A DNA stretch of 64,000 nt from Betaproteobacteria bacterium (GTDB lineage Bacteria > Pseudomonadota > Gammaproteobacteria > Burkholderiales > Rhodocyclaceae). The DNA is taken from NCBI GenBank assembly GCA_012026885.1, contig VEPL01000029.1, positions 372,001-436,000 of the forward strand. The letters are read 5' to 3'. The translations under genes were made by a program, and so were the position numbers. This document shows positions 18,909-28,037 of this stretch, in pieces (position 1 is the first letter of the stretch; every line of letters starts with the position of its first letter). The notes beneath the pieces were generated by a model. That model searched no databases. It was not told the DNA's origin and was given only the letters and a program-made list of their open reading frames with translations.

Positions 18909-21206
18909 TTAGTTGGTTTCCACCAACTCCACCATCCGGCGGCGAGCAACCCAGGCCTGTCCAAGGGCGAGGCCACCGTCGTTCGGTGGCGCCTGCCGTG
19001 CCTCGAGGAGGCCGATGCCGGAAGCCGCCAGCCGCTCGCGCAGGGCAGCGACCAGGATCGCGTTCATCGCACAGCCGCCACCGACGGCGATTTTCGTTCC
19101 TTTTGCGGGGTCGACCGCAGCCGCGACCCAGTCAGCCAGCGCGGCAGCGAGCGTGGCGTGGAAGAGGGCCGCGCCATAGGCCCGATCCGGGCAGTCGAGC
19201 AGCAGCTGCAACAGCGGCGCCAGGTCGAGATTGCCATCGCGCAACGCCCAGCTGCCGGCCGGCGCCGTCACCGGGCCGTGCATCGCGGCCAGTCCCTCCA
19301 GTTCCATCGCCGCCTGGCCCTCGTAGCGCGTTTCGGCACGCACGCCGAGCAGCGCAGCGGCGACGTCAAACCAGCGACCGAGGCTGCTGGTCGGCGGGCA
19401 GCGCAGGTCGCGGGTCAGCAGTTCACGCAGCGGCCCGGCCGTACGCCCGGGCCAGGTCCGGGCCAGCCAGGCGTCGATGCGCGCGCCGAGACCGGCGTCG
19501 TGCAGCGCGGCGACGGCCACCCGCCACGGCTCGCGCGCGGCGCGGTCGCCACCGGGCAGGCGCAGCGGCGAAACATGCCCGAGGCGCACACAGGCCCCGC
19601 CGTCGACGCGCAGCAATTCGCCACCCCAGGCGCCGCCGTCGGGACCGAGGCCGACGCCGTCGAGTGCAAACCCGGTCAGTACTCCGTCGACTGTGTGCTC
19701 GGCAGCGAGCGCGGCGACGTGGGCGTGATGGTGGGCGACGCCCAGCGCCGGGACACCGAGTTCCTGCGCAAGACGGCGGGCGAGATGGGTCGACGGGAAA
19801 TCCGGGTGCAGGTCGTGGGCAACCGCCTCCGGCCGCACATCGAGGATGCCGAGCAGGTGCGCGACCACCTCTTCGAGGAAGCCGATCGCCGCCGCATTGT
19901 CGAGCCCGCCGATGTGCTGCGACAGGAACGCCTCCCTGCCCCTCAGCACACATACCGTGTTCTTCAGGTAGCCGCCGAGCGCCAGCACGGCCGGCCCGTC
20001 GCCGGCGAGGGGGATCGGCACCGGCACGTAACCGCGCGCGCGGCGGATGAAGGCGGGCCCGGCACGGACGACCGAATCGTCGCAGCGGACGACGATGTCG
20101 CGATCGTGCATCAGGAAGGCCTCCGCGATTTTGCCGTCACCCCCGGCCAGGCGCGCCAGCGCCTCGTCGTTGCCGGTAACCAGCGGTTCGCCGTGCGGGT
20201 TGGCGCTGGTCATCACCAGCAGGAGCTCGCTGGCATCGTCCAGCCAGGCGGTACCCGCCGGCCGCCCGGCGGCCTCGTGCCAGAGCAGCAGGTGCAGCGG
20301 CGTCGCCGGCAGCATGACCCCCAGCCACGCGAGGCCCGGGGCGATGCCGGTCAACTCCTGTCCGCCCTTGCGGCACAGCACGACGGGCGCAGCCGCCGCG
20401 CGCAGCAGGGCGCGCTCGCCGTCACCGATCTGTGCCAGCCCGCCGAAGGCCGCTTCGTTCAGGCCCATCACGGCGAAAGGCTTTTCCTCGCGCTGCTTGC
20501 GCCGGCGCAGTTCCGCCACCGCCGCCGCATTGCGCGCGTCGCAGGCGAGGTGGAAGCCACCGAGGCCCTTGATCGCAACGATCCCGCCTGAACGCAGGCG
20601 GCGCAGCGTTTCGGCGATCGGGTCGCCGGGCAGACCTACGCCGTCGCCGCCGACCAGCGCCAGGCGCGGCCCACAGGCGGGACAACAGGTGGTCTCGGCA
20701 TGGAAGCGGCGGTCGGCCGGATCGCCGTACTCGGCTGCGCAGGCCGGACAGAGCGGAAAGCCGGCGAGGCTGGTCTGTGCACGGTCGTAGGGGATCTGCC
20801 GGGTAACGCTATAGCGCGGCCCGCAATGCGTACAAGTCGTGAAGGCGTAACGCCAACGCCGCCCGCGGGGATCACAGATGTCGCCGATGCAGTCCGGACA
20901 GGTTGCCGCGTCTGGGCCGATCGCCGTATTTACGACGCCGCCCACGCTGTCGAGGATAGCGAAGCCGCTGCCGTCGACCGCCGCCGGTTCGCTCTCGACG
21001 GCATCGATGCGGGCGAGGCGTGGCGCTCCCGTACGCAGCCGTTCGATGAAAATCGGCACATTTTCGCCGTCGACCGCAACCAGCACCCCGCCACCGTCGT
21101 TGCGCACCCAGCCGCGCAGTCCTAGCTCGCGGGCCAGCCGCCAGACGAAGGGGCGGAAGCCGACGCCCTGGACGAGGCCGCGGACGCGGATCAGGCGGCC
21201 GGCCAT
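18909..21206 (-). CDS. hypF: HypF carbamoyltransferase
   Basis: 765 residues. In order: acylphosphatase domain (IRVRGLVQGVGFRPFVWRLA), two zinc-finger-like blocks (CPDCIGDICDP...CTHCGPRYS and CPACAAEY...CCPACGPR), a YrdC domain (GGIVAIKGLGGFHLACDA), and a Kae1-like C-terminal domain (HDLHPDFPSTHLA, VAHHHAHVAA, GGGCAMNAIL, PPNDGGLALGQAW). It makes the carbamoyl-adenylate that becomes active-site cyanide on HypE. It begins 7 bases after hypB. Confidence 0.95.
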   Translation of the reverse strand: MAGRLIRVRGLVQGVGFRPFVWRLARELGLRGWVRNDGGGVLVAVDGENVPIFIERLRTGAPRLARIDAVESEPAAVDGSGFAILDSVGGVVNTAIGPDAATCPDCIGDICDPRGRRWRYAFTTCTHCGPRYSVTRQIPYDRAQTSLAGFPLCPACAAEYGDPADRRFHAETTCCPACGPRLALVGGDGVGLPGDPIAETLRRLRSGGIVAIKGLGGFHLACDARNAAAVAELRRRKQREEKPFAVMGLNEAAFGGLAQIGDGERALLRAAAAPVVLCRKGGQELTGIAPGLAWLGVMLPATPLHLLLWHEAAGRPAGTAWLDDASELLLVMTSANPHGEPLVTGNDEALARLAGGDGKIAEAFLMHDRDIVVRCDDSVVRAGPAFIRRARGYVPVPIPLAGDGPAVLALGGYLKNTVCVLRGREAFLSQHIGGLDNAAAIGFLEEVVAHLLGILDVRPEAVAHDLHPDFPSTHLARRLAQELGVPALGVAHHHAHVAALAAEHTVDGVLTGFALDGVGLGPDGGAWGGELLRVDGGACVRLGHVSPLRLPGGDRAAREPWRVAVAALHDAGLGARIDAWLARTWPGRTAGPLRELLTRDLRCPPTSSLGRWFDVAAALLGVRAETRYEGQAAMELEGLAAMHGPVTAPAGSWALRDGNLDLAPLLQLLLDCPDRAYGAALFHATLAAALADWVAAAVDPAKGTKIAVGGGCAMNAILVAALRERLAASGIGLLEARQAPPNDGGLALGQAWVARRRMVELVETN
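19089..19119 (+). repeat. Short dispersed motif ending GTCGACCGCA, copy 3
   Basis: GATTTTCGTTCCTTTTGCGG then GGTCGACCGCA, inside the 3' part of hypF. Confidence 0.5.
21048..21081 (+). repeat. Short dispersed motif ending GTCGACCGCA, copy 4
   Basis: GAAAATCGGCACATTTTCGC then CGTCGACCGCAACC, inside the 5' part of hypF. Confidence 0.45.
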
Positions 21207-21213
21207 GCGGCCG

Positions 21214-22263
21214 TCAGCGGTTGCCGAGCTGCCGCTCGAGTTCGGCGATGCGGTCCTTCAGGGCGGCGACCGTCTCGCTGCGCCGCGAGCGCTGTGCCTC
21301 GAGCCCTGAACGGATCCAGTCGAGCCAGGCGCTCATGCCTTCGCCGCGCGTCGCCGAGACGCGGAAGATGGTCAGGTCAGGATTCACCCGGCGGGCATTG
21401 GCTTCGGCCAGGTCGGCATCGAAATCGAGATGGGGCAGGAGGTCGCACTTGTTGAGCAGCATGACGTCGGCGGCGCGGAACATGTCCGGGTATTTCAGCG
21501 GCTTGTCCTCGCCCTCCGTCACCGAGAGGATGGCGACCTTGTGGTGCTCGCCGAGCGCGAAGGCAGCCGGGCAGACGAGGTTGCCGACATTCTCGACCAG
21601 GAACAGGGAATCGTCGGCCGGGTTCAGTCGCTCGACGGCATGGCCGACCATGTGCCCGTCGAGGTGGCAGCCCTTGCCGGTATTGATCTGGATCGCCGGC
21701 ACGCCAGTGGCGCGGATGCGCTCGGCGTCGTTGGAGGTCTGCTGGTCACCCTCGACGACGCAGACGGGAAACTCGCCCTTGAGCAACTCGATGGTCCGCA
21801 CCAGCAGCGTCGTCTTGCCCGACCCCGGGCTGGAAACGAGGTTCAGCGCAAAAATGCCGTGTTCGTCGAAGCGCTTGCGGTTGGCCGCGGCATAGGCGTC
21901 GTTCTTGGAAAGGATGTCCTGCTCGATCTGCACCATGCGCGCCTGGCTCATGCCGGGCACGTGGGCGCGCGCCGGGCCGGCGCCGAAGTCGAGATCGCCG
22001 CCGATGCCGTGCTCGTGATGGTGATCCTGCGGATGCACGTGCTCGCCCTGATGCACGTGCGGATGACTGTGCACGACACCATCCGTGTGCCGGTGGCTGT
22101 GTTCGTGGGCGTCCGCCACCGCCGCATCGTGGGCGTGGGCATGTTCGTCGCCGTGGCCATGGGCATGGCTATGCACCGTGCCGTCGGCGTGCACATGGGT
22201 GTGCGCATGGCCTTCTTCCGCGACCCTCGCGCCGTCGCCGCCGCATCCGCATACTGTACACAT
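21214..22263 (-). CDS. hypB: HypB, nickel-inserting GTPase with His-rich N-terminus
   Basis: 349 residues. The N-terminal MCTVCGC matches the high-affinity nickel site CXXCGC. A long His-rich stretch (about 19-86, many HAH, HSH and HEH units) suggests nickel storage, as in HypB of several rhizobia. The GTPase domain has the P-loop [35 protein letters not shown] and NKCDLLP. It supplies nickel with HypA. A good AGAGGAGA ribosome site precedes the ATG. Confidence 0.95.
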   Translation of the reverse strand: MCTVCGCGGDGARVAEEGHAHTHVHADGTVHSHAHGHGDEHAHAHDAAVADAHEHSHRHTDGVVHSHPHVHQGEHVHPQDHHHEHGIGGDLDFGAGPARAHVPGMSQARMVQIEQDILSKNDAYAAANRKRFDEHGIFALNLVSSPGSGKTTLLVRTIELLKGEFPVCVVEGDQQTSNDAERIRATGVPAIQINTGKGCHLDGHMVGHAVERLNPADDSLFLVENVGNLVCPAAFALGEHHKVAILSVTEGEDKPLKYPDMFRAADVMLLNKCDLLPHLDFDADLAEANARRVNPDLTIFRVSATRGEGMSAWLDWIRSGLEAQRSRRSETVAALKDRIAELERQLGNR

Positions 22264-22284
22264 CGTCGCGTCTCCTCTTTTCTT

Positions 22285-22626
22285 CTACTCGATCTCGATT
22301 TCGCGGACCCGCATTTCGGTCCCCGTGCTGGCCTGCACCCGGTAGCTGCCGCATTCCGGGCAGGGCCCGTAAACCGCTTCCAGCGCGACCGTCCGTCCGC
22401 AATCGAGGCAGCCGCCGGACCCCGGCACGTCGATGAACTCGACTGCCGCCTCGCCGGCAATGCTACCGCGAGTCACCGCGTCGAAACAGAATTTCAGCGC
22501 CTCGGGTTCGACCGAGGACAGGCGGCCGATCTCGAGTACGACGCGCAGCACGCGGCCGGCACCTTCGCGGCGGGCAGTTTCCTCGACCAGCTGCAGCACA
22601 CCCTCGGCGAGCGACATCTCATGCAT
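22285..22626 (-). CDS. hypA: HypA, nickel delivery protein
   Basis: 113 residues starting MHEMSLAEGVLQLVEE; His2 is the conserved nickel ligand and fixes the start at 22626. The zinc site is formed by two CXXC pairs, GCLDCGR and GPCPECGS. It works with HypB to load nickel into the HybC and HupV precursors. The gene overlaps the end of hoxV by 8 bases. Confidence 0.94.
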   Translation of the reverse strand: MHEMSLAEGVLQLVEETARREGAGRVLRVVLEIGRLSSVEPEALKFCFDAVTRGSIAGEAAVEFIDVPGSGGCLDCGRTVALEAVYGPCPECGSYRVQASTGTEMRVREIEIE

Positions 22627-23518
22627 CGGCAATCTCCAGCGAGTACGGCAGGCAGGGATCGAGGGCAAGCACCGCCTGCTCGAGGCCCTGCCGCGCCGCA
22701 CCGGCATCCGGCCAGCGACGCCCGGCGACGAGGCGGGCAAGCGGCGCAGCGGTGGCGAAGCGGCGGTCGGTCGGCGCCCAGATCCGGTAGTCGGCGATCA
22801 CCCCGTCGACCACCAGCGCAGCATGGGTCAGGACGCCGCGCGCGGTCAATACCTGGCCGACGCCCCAGCCGGACGCGCCGGCGGCGGCCGGCGGACAGGG
22901 CTGTCCGCCGCGCAGTCCGGCAAGCGCCGCTACCATCGCCGCGACACGCTGCGCATGCGCCGTAGCCACCGTGGCCGGAAGGTCATCGATCTCCGGCATC
23001 GCCTCCCCGGAGCGCAACGCTGCGAGACAATCCGCCGCCGCCATCCGTTCAGGGGCCGGCTCCACGCCCGCCGCGCCCCGCCGCTCACGGCCACGCGCGA
23101 CGACCCCCTGCAGGGCGGCAGCGACGGCCGCCTCGCTGGCGGCAAACACCCCGTCGTCGCCGCGCGCCCGACGCCAGGCCGCGAACGCGGCAGGTTCCCC
23201 GGGCAGACCAAGGGCTTGCGGCCAGTCGAGCAGGAGTCGCCAGAGGTGTTCGTGCAGGCATTCGATCCACAAACCGCGGTGATCGACCGGCGGCGCGGAT
23301 GCACCCGTCGCCGCCGCCAGCGCGGCGGCCGCTGCAGCCTGCTGGGCCGCCGCACAGAGGCTGTAGAGCCGCGGGATGATCGCCAGCGCCTGCGCGGGCG
23401 AACGGCCGGACAGCAAACCGGCGACCGGCGGCCGGCGCAGCGCGACGGCCAGGCCGGCAAGTTCCCCGGCCCGCCAACGCGCCTTCACGCCAAGGCTGCC
23501 CGCGTCGAAAGTTTCCAT
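22619..23518 (-). CDS. hoxV: HoxV/HupK-type hydrogenase assembly scaffold
   Basis: 299 residues. It resembles a degenerate hydrogenase large subunit: RLYSLCAAAQQAAAAAALA at the place of the N-terminal cysteine motif and LDPCLPYSLEI at the C-terminal end, each keeping only one of the usual Cys pair. HupK/HoxV proteins are thought to act as scaffolds for the Fe(CN)2CO unit in enzymes made in air. The start is METFDAGSLG at 23518. It leads the hypA-hypB-hypF transcript and has an FNR-like box upstream. Confidence 0.82.
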   Translation of the reverse strand: METFDAGSLGVKARWRAGELAGLAVALRRPPVAGLLSGRSPAQALAIIPRLYSLCAAAQQAAAAAALAAATGASAPPVDHRGLWIECLHEHLWRLLLDWPQALGLPGEPAAFAAWRRARGDDGVFAASEAAVAAALQGVVARGRERRGAAGVEPAPERMAAADCLAALRSGEAMPEIDDLPATVATAHAQRVAAMVAALAGLRGGQPCPPAAAGASGWGVGQVLTARGVLTHAALVVDGVIADYRIWAPTDRRFATAAPLARLVAGRRWPDAGAARQGLEQAVLALDPCLPYSLEIADA

Positions 23519-23574
23519 TGCCACCCGCCCATGCTTGCCAGCGGCCAATCTGCCAGCACGTCGCGACAGCGACC

Positions 23575-23588
23575 TTGATGGTGGTCAA
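23575..23588. promoter_or_regulatory. FNR/Anr box in the hoxV-ldt divergent region
   Basis: TTGATGGTGGTCAA matches TTGAT-N4-ATCAA at 9 of 10 defined bases. Its centre is about 63 bases upstream of hoxV. If the start site is at -41.5 from the centre, it falls near 23540 with a weak CAGATT -10. On the plus strand a GATAAT at 23617-23622 lies too close to the ATG for a normal leader. Regulation of the hyp genes by oxygen is the likelier function. Confidence 0.6.
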
Positions 23589-23629
23589 CCGGCGCCCCGT
23601 CCGTCCGCGAGTCGGCGATAATCGCTGGC

Positions 23630-25156
23630 ATGAAGATCCATCGCCCGACCTGGTGGCGCCTGCTTTCGGCGATCCTGCTTGCCGCGATCAACATCGCGGG
23701 GGCCGGCGCGGCAACGCCCGGCCCCTGGGCAACCGGCGGGCAGCCGGCCCCGCTGGCGCGGCAAGCGGTCGCCATCCTCGCTGCCGCCGGCGAGGATGGC
23801 CTCGACCCGGCCGATTACGGGAGTGCGGAACTGGAAGCGGCGCTTGCCGCCGGCGATGGCGCCCGCCTCGCCACGGAACTGCCCGCCGCACTTGCCCGCT
23901 TCTTCGCCGACCTTGCCGCTGGCCGCATCGACCCGGCCAGCGCCGGCGAGCGCTATCCCGCGGCGGCGCGGCCGGACGGCTACGCCCTGGTGGCGAATGC
24001 GGTGGCCTCGGGCGACCTTGCCACCGCCGTTTTGGCGGCCCGCCCCGGACATCCGGAATATGCCGGACTGCGCGCGGCTCTCGCCCGCTACCGCCAGCTC
24101 GCCGGCGACCCGGCCTGGCGGGAAGCCCTGCCCGCGCCGCCGGACCGCAAGCTGGAACCCGGCTCGGCCTGGCCCGGTCTCACGGTACTCGTCCGCCGGC
24201 TCGAGGCGCTCGGCGACCTGCCGGCCGGTACAGCCGTTCCGGCGCGCTATGACGGGGCGCTCGTCGACGGCGTGCGCCGTTTCCAGCGCCGCCACGGCCT
24301 GACGCCGGATGGCGTCATCGGCAAGGGCACCCTCGCGCACCTCGACACGCGGCCGGCCGAGCGTGTCGCCCAGATCGAACTGGCGCTCGAACGCCTGCGC
24401 TGGACGCCGCACCCGGGGCGCGCCGTCGTGGTGAACGTGCCCGCCTTCGAGCTGCATGCCTACGCCGGCGCCAACGACAGCGTGCGCATGAAGGTCATCG
24501 TCGGCGCCACGCCGAGGACCCCGACGCCGCTGTTCGCGGCGACGATGCAGTTGATCGAGTTCAGCCCCTACTGGAACGTGCCGCCTTCGATCGCGCGCGG
24601 CGAGACCCTGCCCAAGCTGCGCCGCGATCCGGCTTATTTCGACCAGCAGGGCTTCGAGTTCGTCGCCGGTGACGGCACCGTCGTCAGCGGCTTCTCGGAG
24701 GCCGGCCTGGCCGCCGTCGAGCGCGGTGCGCTGCGCATCCGTCAGCGTCCGGGCGGAAAAAACGCGCTAGGCGACATCAAGTTCATCTTCCCCAACCCCG
24801 ACCACATCTTTCTGCACCACACGCCGACGCCGCAGCTCTTCCTGCGCGACCGGCGTGACTTCAGCCACGGCTGCATCCGCGTCGAGGCGCCGGTCGACCT
24901 GGCCCGCTTCGTCCTCGCCGGCCAGCCGGAATGGACCGAGGAGCGCATTGTCGGCGCGATGACGCGCGGCCGCTCCGCGACGCTGCGCCTCGACGCCCCG
25001 CTGCCGGTAATAATTTCCTACCGGACAGCAGCAGCGGTCGATGGCGAGGTCCGCTTCTACGCCGACCTCTACCGCCAGGATGCCCGCCTCGCGGCGGCGC
25101 TGCGCCAGCGTTCCGCCGGCGCCATGGCTTCCGGCACCGGCAGGAATCCCTCATAA
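23630..25156 (+). CDS. YcbB/LdtD-type L,D-transpeptidase
   Basis: 508 residues. A signal peptide (WWRLLSAILLAAINIAGAGA) leads to a scaffold region, a peptidoglycan-binding repeat (YDGALVDGVRRFQRRHGLTPDGVIGKGTL), and the YkuD catalytic domain with the nucleophile motif SHGCIRV and the upstream His in IFLHHTPTP. It forms 3-3 cross-links in peptidoglycan in the periplasm. It is followed by a DUF882 peptidase gene, a common pairing (as ycbB-ycbK in Escherichia coli). Confidence 0.92.
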   Translation: MKIHRPTWWRLLSAILLAAINIAGAGAATPGPWATGGQPAPLARQAVAILAAAGEDGLDPADYGSAELEAALAAGDGARLATELPAALARFFADLAAGRIDPASAGERYPAAARPDGYALVANAVASGDLATAVLAARPGHPEYAGLRAALARYRQLAGDPAWREALPAPPDRKLEPGSAWPGLTVLVRRLEALGDLPAGTAVPARYDGALVDGVRRFQRRHGLTPDGVIGKGTLAHLDTRPAERVAQIELALERLRWTPHPGRAVVVNVPAFELHAYAGANDSVRMKVIVGATPRTPTPLFAATMQLIEFSPYWNVPPSIARGETLPKLRRDPAYFDQQGFEFVAGDGTVVSGFSEAGLAAVERGALRIRQRPGGKNALGDIKFIFPNPDHIFLHHTPTPQLFLRDRRDFSHGCIRVEAPVDLARFVLAGQPEWTEERIVGAMTRGRSATLRLDAPLPVIISYRTAAAVDGEVRFYADLYRQDARLAAALRQRSAGAMASGTGRNPS

Positions 25157-25184
25157 TTAACAGATTGCCTCTCGGTTCATCTGC

Positions 25185-25742
25185 ATGACCAGCCCCCAGC
25201 GCCATTCCCGCCGCCTCTTCCTCAGCCGTGCCGCCCGCCTTGCCCTGGCCGGCGCAGCGCTGCCGGCGGTCCGCCCGGCGCTGGCGTCGTTGCCCAATGC
25301 GCGCCTGCTCGACTTCGACCACACCCACACCGGCGAGCGGCTGTCCATCGTCTATGCGGTTGGCGACCACCTGCTGCCCGATGCGCTGGGCGCCCTCAAC
25401 CGCTTCCTGCGCGACCACTATTCCGGTGCGGTCGGCCACATCGACCCGCAACTCTTCGAACTGCTCTACCGCACCCGCCAGGAACTCGGCACCGACCAGC
25501 CTTTCCAGGTGATTTCCGGCTACCGCTGCGCGACGACCAACGCCCGCCTGCGCAACACGCGCGGCGGCGGCGTCGCCCGCCAGAGCCTGCACATGGAAGG
25601 GCGTGCCATCGACGTGCGCCTGCCCGGAGTGCCGCTCGCCGACCTTCGCGACGCGGCGCTCTCGCTGCAGTCGGGCGGCGTCGGTTTCTACCCGCGCGAC
25701 CGTTTCGTGCACCTCGATACCGGGCGCGTCCGCGCCTGGTGA
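25185..25742 (+). CDS. DUF882/M15-family peptidase (MepK-like), Tat-exported
   Basis: 185 residues. A twin-arginine signal (SRRLFLSRAARLALAGAAL) is followed by the DUF882 zinc peptidase domain. Metal ligands are visible in SLHMEGRAIDVRLPG and FVHLDTGRVRAW. MepK (YcbK) cleaves 3-3 cross-links made by L,D-transpeptidases, so the pair likely makes and opens the same bond. The gene starts 28 bases after the transpeptidase stop. Confidence 0.9.
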   Translation: MTSPQRHSRRLFLSRAARLALAGAALPAVRPALASLPNARLLDFDHTHTGERLSIVYAVGDHLLPDALGALNRFLRDHYSGAVGHIDPQLFELLYRTRQELGTDQPFQVISGYRCATTNARLRNTRGGGVARQSLHMEGRAIDVRLPGVPLADLRDAALSLQSGGVGFYPRDRFVHLDTGRVRAW

Positions 25743-25756
25743 TGCACTGTCGTACC

Positions 25757-25798
25757 TTGACTCAGGTCAATCCCGGGGCCACCCGGCGCAGCGATAAT
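25757..25798 (+). promoter_or_regulatory. FNR/Anr-activated promoter of the ccm operon
   Basis: TTGACTCAGGTCAA at 25757-25770 is a symmetric FNR/Anr box (centre 25763.5). A good -10 hexamer GATAAT lies at 25793-25798. This puts the box at about -41.5 from a start near 25805, the classic class II arrangement. Oxygen limitation should induce cytochrome c maturation. Confidence 0.75.
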
Positions 25799-25826
25799 CC
25801 GCCGTTGATTTTTATCGCCTTTTCCG

Positions 25827-26441
25827 ATGCTCGAAGCTGACAATCTGGAGTGCGTGCGCGGCGAGCGCCGGCTGTTCGCAGGTGTCGGCTTCCGGCTCGA
25901 GGGCGGCGAACTCCTCTACCTGCAGGGACGCAACGGCGCCGGCAAGACCAGCCTGCTGCGCATGCTGATCGGCCTGCTCCCGCCGGAAGCCGGCGAGATC
26001 CGCTGGCGCGGCGTGCCCATCCGCCAGGCCGGCGACGACTTTCGCGCCGAGCTTTGCTACCTCGGCCACCTCAACGCCATCAAGGAAGAGCTGACGCCGC
26101 TCGAGAACCTGCTGGCCGCTGCCCGCCTCGCCGATGAGGAATTGTCCGAGGACGAGGTGCTCGATGCGCTCGAGCAGGTCGGGCTGGCGGGACGCGAGGA
26201 CCTCGCCTGCAAGTACCTCTCGCAGGGCCAGAAACGGCGTGTCGCACTGGCCCGGTTGGTCAAGGAGCGACGTCCGCTGTGGGTGCTCGACGAGCCCTTC
26301 GTCGCCCTCGACGTTGCTGCGGTCGACTGGCTGGCGGGACTGATTTCCGCCCACCTGCAGCGCGGCGGCCTGGCCGTCATGACCACCCACCAGGCGGTCG
26401 CCATCCCCGCCGGCACGGTGCGCGAGCTGAGGCTGTCCTGA
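25827..26441 (+). CDS. ccmA: CcmA, heme-exporter ATPase
   Basis: 204 residues. ABC motifs: Walker A GRNGAGKTSLL, signature LSQGQKRRVAL, Walker B LWVLDEPFVAL and the switch TTHQ. With CcmB, C and D it releases heme-loaded CcmE. The stop overlaps the ccmB ATG (TGATG). Confidence 0.95.
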   Translation: MLEADNLECVRGERRLFAGVGFRLEGGELLYLQGRNGAGKTSLLRMLIGLLPPEAGEIRWRGVPIRQAGDDFRAELCYLGHLNAIKEELTPLENLLAAARLADEELSEDEVLDALEQVGLAGREDLACKYLSQGQKRRVALARLVKERRPLWVLDEPFVALDVAAVDWLAGLISAHLQRGGLAVMTTHQAVAIPAGTVRELRLS

Positions 26442-27109
26442 TGCTGCGCATCGTCACCGCCGTCGTTGCCCGCGACCTGCGCCTGGCCATGCGCCGGCAG
26501 GCCGATATCGTTTCGGCGCTGTTTTTCTTCATCATCGTGGTCAGCCTCTTCCCCCTCGGCATCGGACCCGAACCCGACCTGCTGCGGAAACTCGCCCCCG
26601 GCGTGCTCTGGGTGGCGGCGCTGCTCGCCACCATGCTGTCGCTGCCGCGTCTGTTCGCCGACGACCACCGCGACGGCACCCTCGAGCAGCTGGCGCTGGC
26701 ACCGCACCCGCTCGGCCTCGTGGTCACCGGCAAAGTGATCGCCCACTGGCTGGTTTCCGGCCTGCCGCTGGCCGTACTCGCCCCCGTGCTCGGCCTGCAG
26801 TTCGACCTGTCGACCGAGGCGCTCGTCGTCCTCACCGCCTCCATCCTGATCGGTACGCCGGCGCTGTCCGGCATCGGCGGCATCGGCGCGGCGCTGACGC
26901 TGGGGCTGCGCGGCGGCGGCGTGCTGCTATCGCTTCTCGTGCTGCCACTGTATATTCCCGTCCTGATTTTCGGCGCCGGCGCCGTCGATGCCACCGTCAG
27001 CGGGCTCGGCGGCGAGGCGCACCTGTCGCTGCTCGCCGCGCTCACCCTCGCCGCGCTCGGCTTCGCCCCTTGGGCTGCCGCCGCCGCGCTTAGGATCGCC
27101 CTCGAATGA
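26441..27109 (+). CDS. ccmB: CcmB, heme-exporter membrane subunit
   Basis: 222 residues with six hydrophobic segments. Family features are seen in DLRLAMRRQADIVSALFFF, FADDHRDGTLEQL and LSLLVLPLYIPVLIFGAGA. The start at 26441 overlaps the ccmA stop; the longer upstream frame is inside ccmA. It forms the CcmABCD complex in the inner membrane. Confidence 0.94.
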   Translation: MLRIVTAVVARDLRLAMRRQADIVSALFFFIIVVSLFPLGIGPEPDLLRKLAPGVLWVAALLATMLSLPRLFADDHRDGTLEQLALAPHPLGLVVTGKVIAHWLVSGLPLAVLAPVLGLQFDLSTEALVVLTASILIGTPALSGIGGIGAALTLGLRGGGVLLSLLVLPLYIPVLIFGAGAVDATVSGLGGEAHLSLLAALTLAALGFAPWAAAAALRIALE

Positions 27110-27855
27110 CCGACCGCTTCAATATCTACCGCTACGCCGCACCGTCCGCCTTCTATCCGCTGGCCGGCGCGATGGTGCCCTGGTTCGCTGCCGCCGCCGT
27201 CCTCTTCGGGCTGGCCGGGTTGTGGCTCGGCATGCTTGTCGCCCCGACCGATTTCCAGCAGGGCGAGGGCTACCGCATCATCTTCATCCACGTTCCCGCC
27301 TCGTGGATGAGCATGTTCATCTACCTCGTCATGGCCTTCTGGGCCGCCATCGGCCTCGCCTTCAACACCCGCCTGTCCGGGATGATGGCGCAGGCGCTGG
27401 CCCCGACCGGCGCGCTGATGGCCTTCCTCTCACTGTGGACCGGCGCCCTCTGGGGCAAGCCGATGTGGGGCACCTGGTGGGTCTGGGACGCGCGCCTGAC
27501 TTCCGAACTCATCCTGCTCTTCCTCTACATCGGCTACATGGCGCTTGTCGCCGCCATCGACGACCCGCGCCGGGCCGACAAGGCTGGCGGCCTGTTGCTG
27601 CTGGTCGGCGTGGTCAACATCCCGATCATCTATTTCTCGGTCAAGTGGTGGAACACGCTGCACCAGGGCGCCTCGGTCAGCCTGACCAAGTCGCCGTCAA
27701 TGGCCGCCACCATGCTATGGGGCATGCTGCTGATGGCGCTCTGCTTCTGGATGTATTCGATCGCAGTCGCCCTGATACGCGTGCGCACCATCATGCTCGA
27801 GCGCGAGCGCAACACCGACTGGGTACGGGAGACGCTGGAAGGAGACGGAAAGTGA
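27106..27855 (+). CDS. ccmC: CcmC, heme-handling protein
   Basis: 249 residues with six membrane segments. The Trp-rich periplasmic motif is WGTWWVWDARLTSELILL, flanked by conserved His in IFIHVPASW and KWWNTLHQGAS. It transfers heme to CcmE. It overlaps ccmB by 4 bases (ATGA). Confidence 0.95.
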   Translation: MTDRFNIYRYAAPSAFYPLAGAMVPWFAAAAVLFGLAGLWLGMLVAPTDFQQGEGYRIIFIHVPASWMSMFIYLVMAFWAAIGLAFNTRLSGMMAQALAPTGALMAFLSLWTGALWGKPMWGTWWVWDARLTSELILLFLYIGYMALVAAIDDPRRADKAGGLLLLVGVVNIPIIYFSVKWWNTLHQGASVSLTKSPSMAATMLWGMLLMALCFWMYSIAVALIRVRTIMLERERNTDWVRETLEGDGK

Positions 27856-28037
27856 TCCACTGGAACAGTTTTTCCGAGTTTCTCGCCATGGGCGGCTACG
27901 GGCTTTATGTCTGGGGTTCGTTCGGCGTAACCGCGCTGATCTTGGCCGTTGAACCTATCGTGGTCGCGCGCAATCGAAACAACACCATCGCCCGCCTGAA
28001 ACGTCAGCTGCGGGCCGAACGCAGGATCACCGAATGA
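27852..28037 (+). CDS. ccmD: CcmD, small membrane subunit of the heme exporter
   Basis: 61 residues from a GTG start. The sequence [20 protein letters not shown] begins the single membrane helix, and the basic tail ([11 protein letters not shown]) is typical. AAGGAG lies 8 bases before the GTG, which overlaps the ccmC stop. Its own stop overlaps the ccmE ATG. An internal ATG at 27888 is a weaker alternative. Confidence 0.88.
   Translation: MIHWNSFSEFLAMGGYGLYVWGSFGVTALILAVEPIVVARNRNNTIARLKRQLRAERRITE

Noticed and set aside
23540..23555. Sigma-54-like TGGCAGATTGGCCGCT upstream of hoxV
   Set aside because: GG and GC are correctly spaced but the rest is poor, and the start site would be only about 10 bases before the ATG. 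The FNR box explains the region better.
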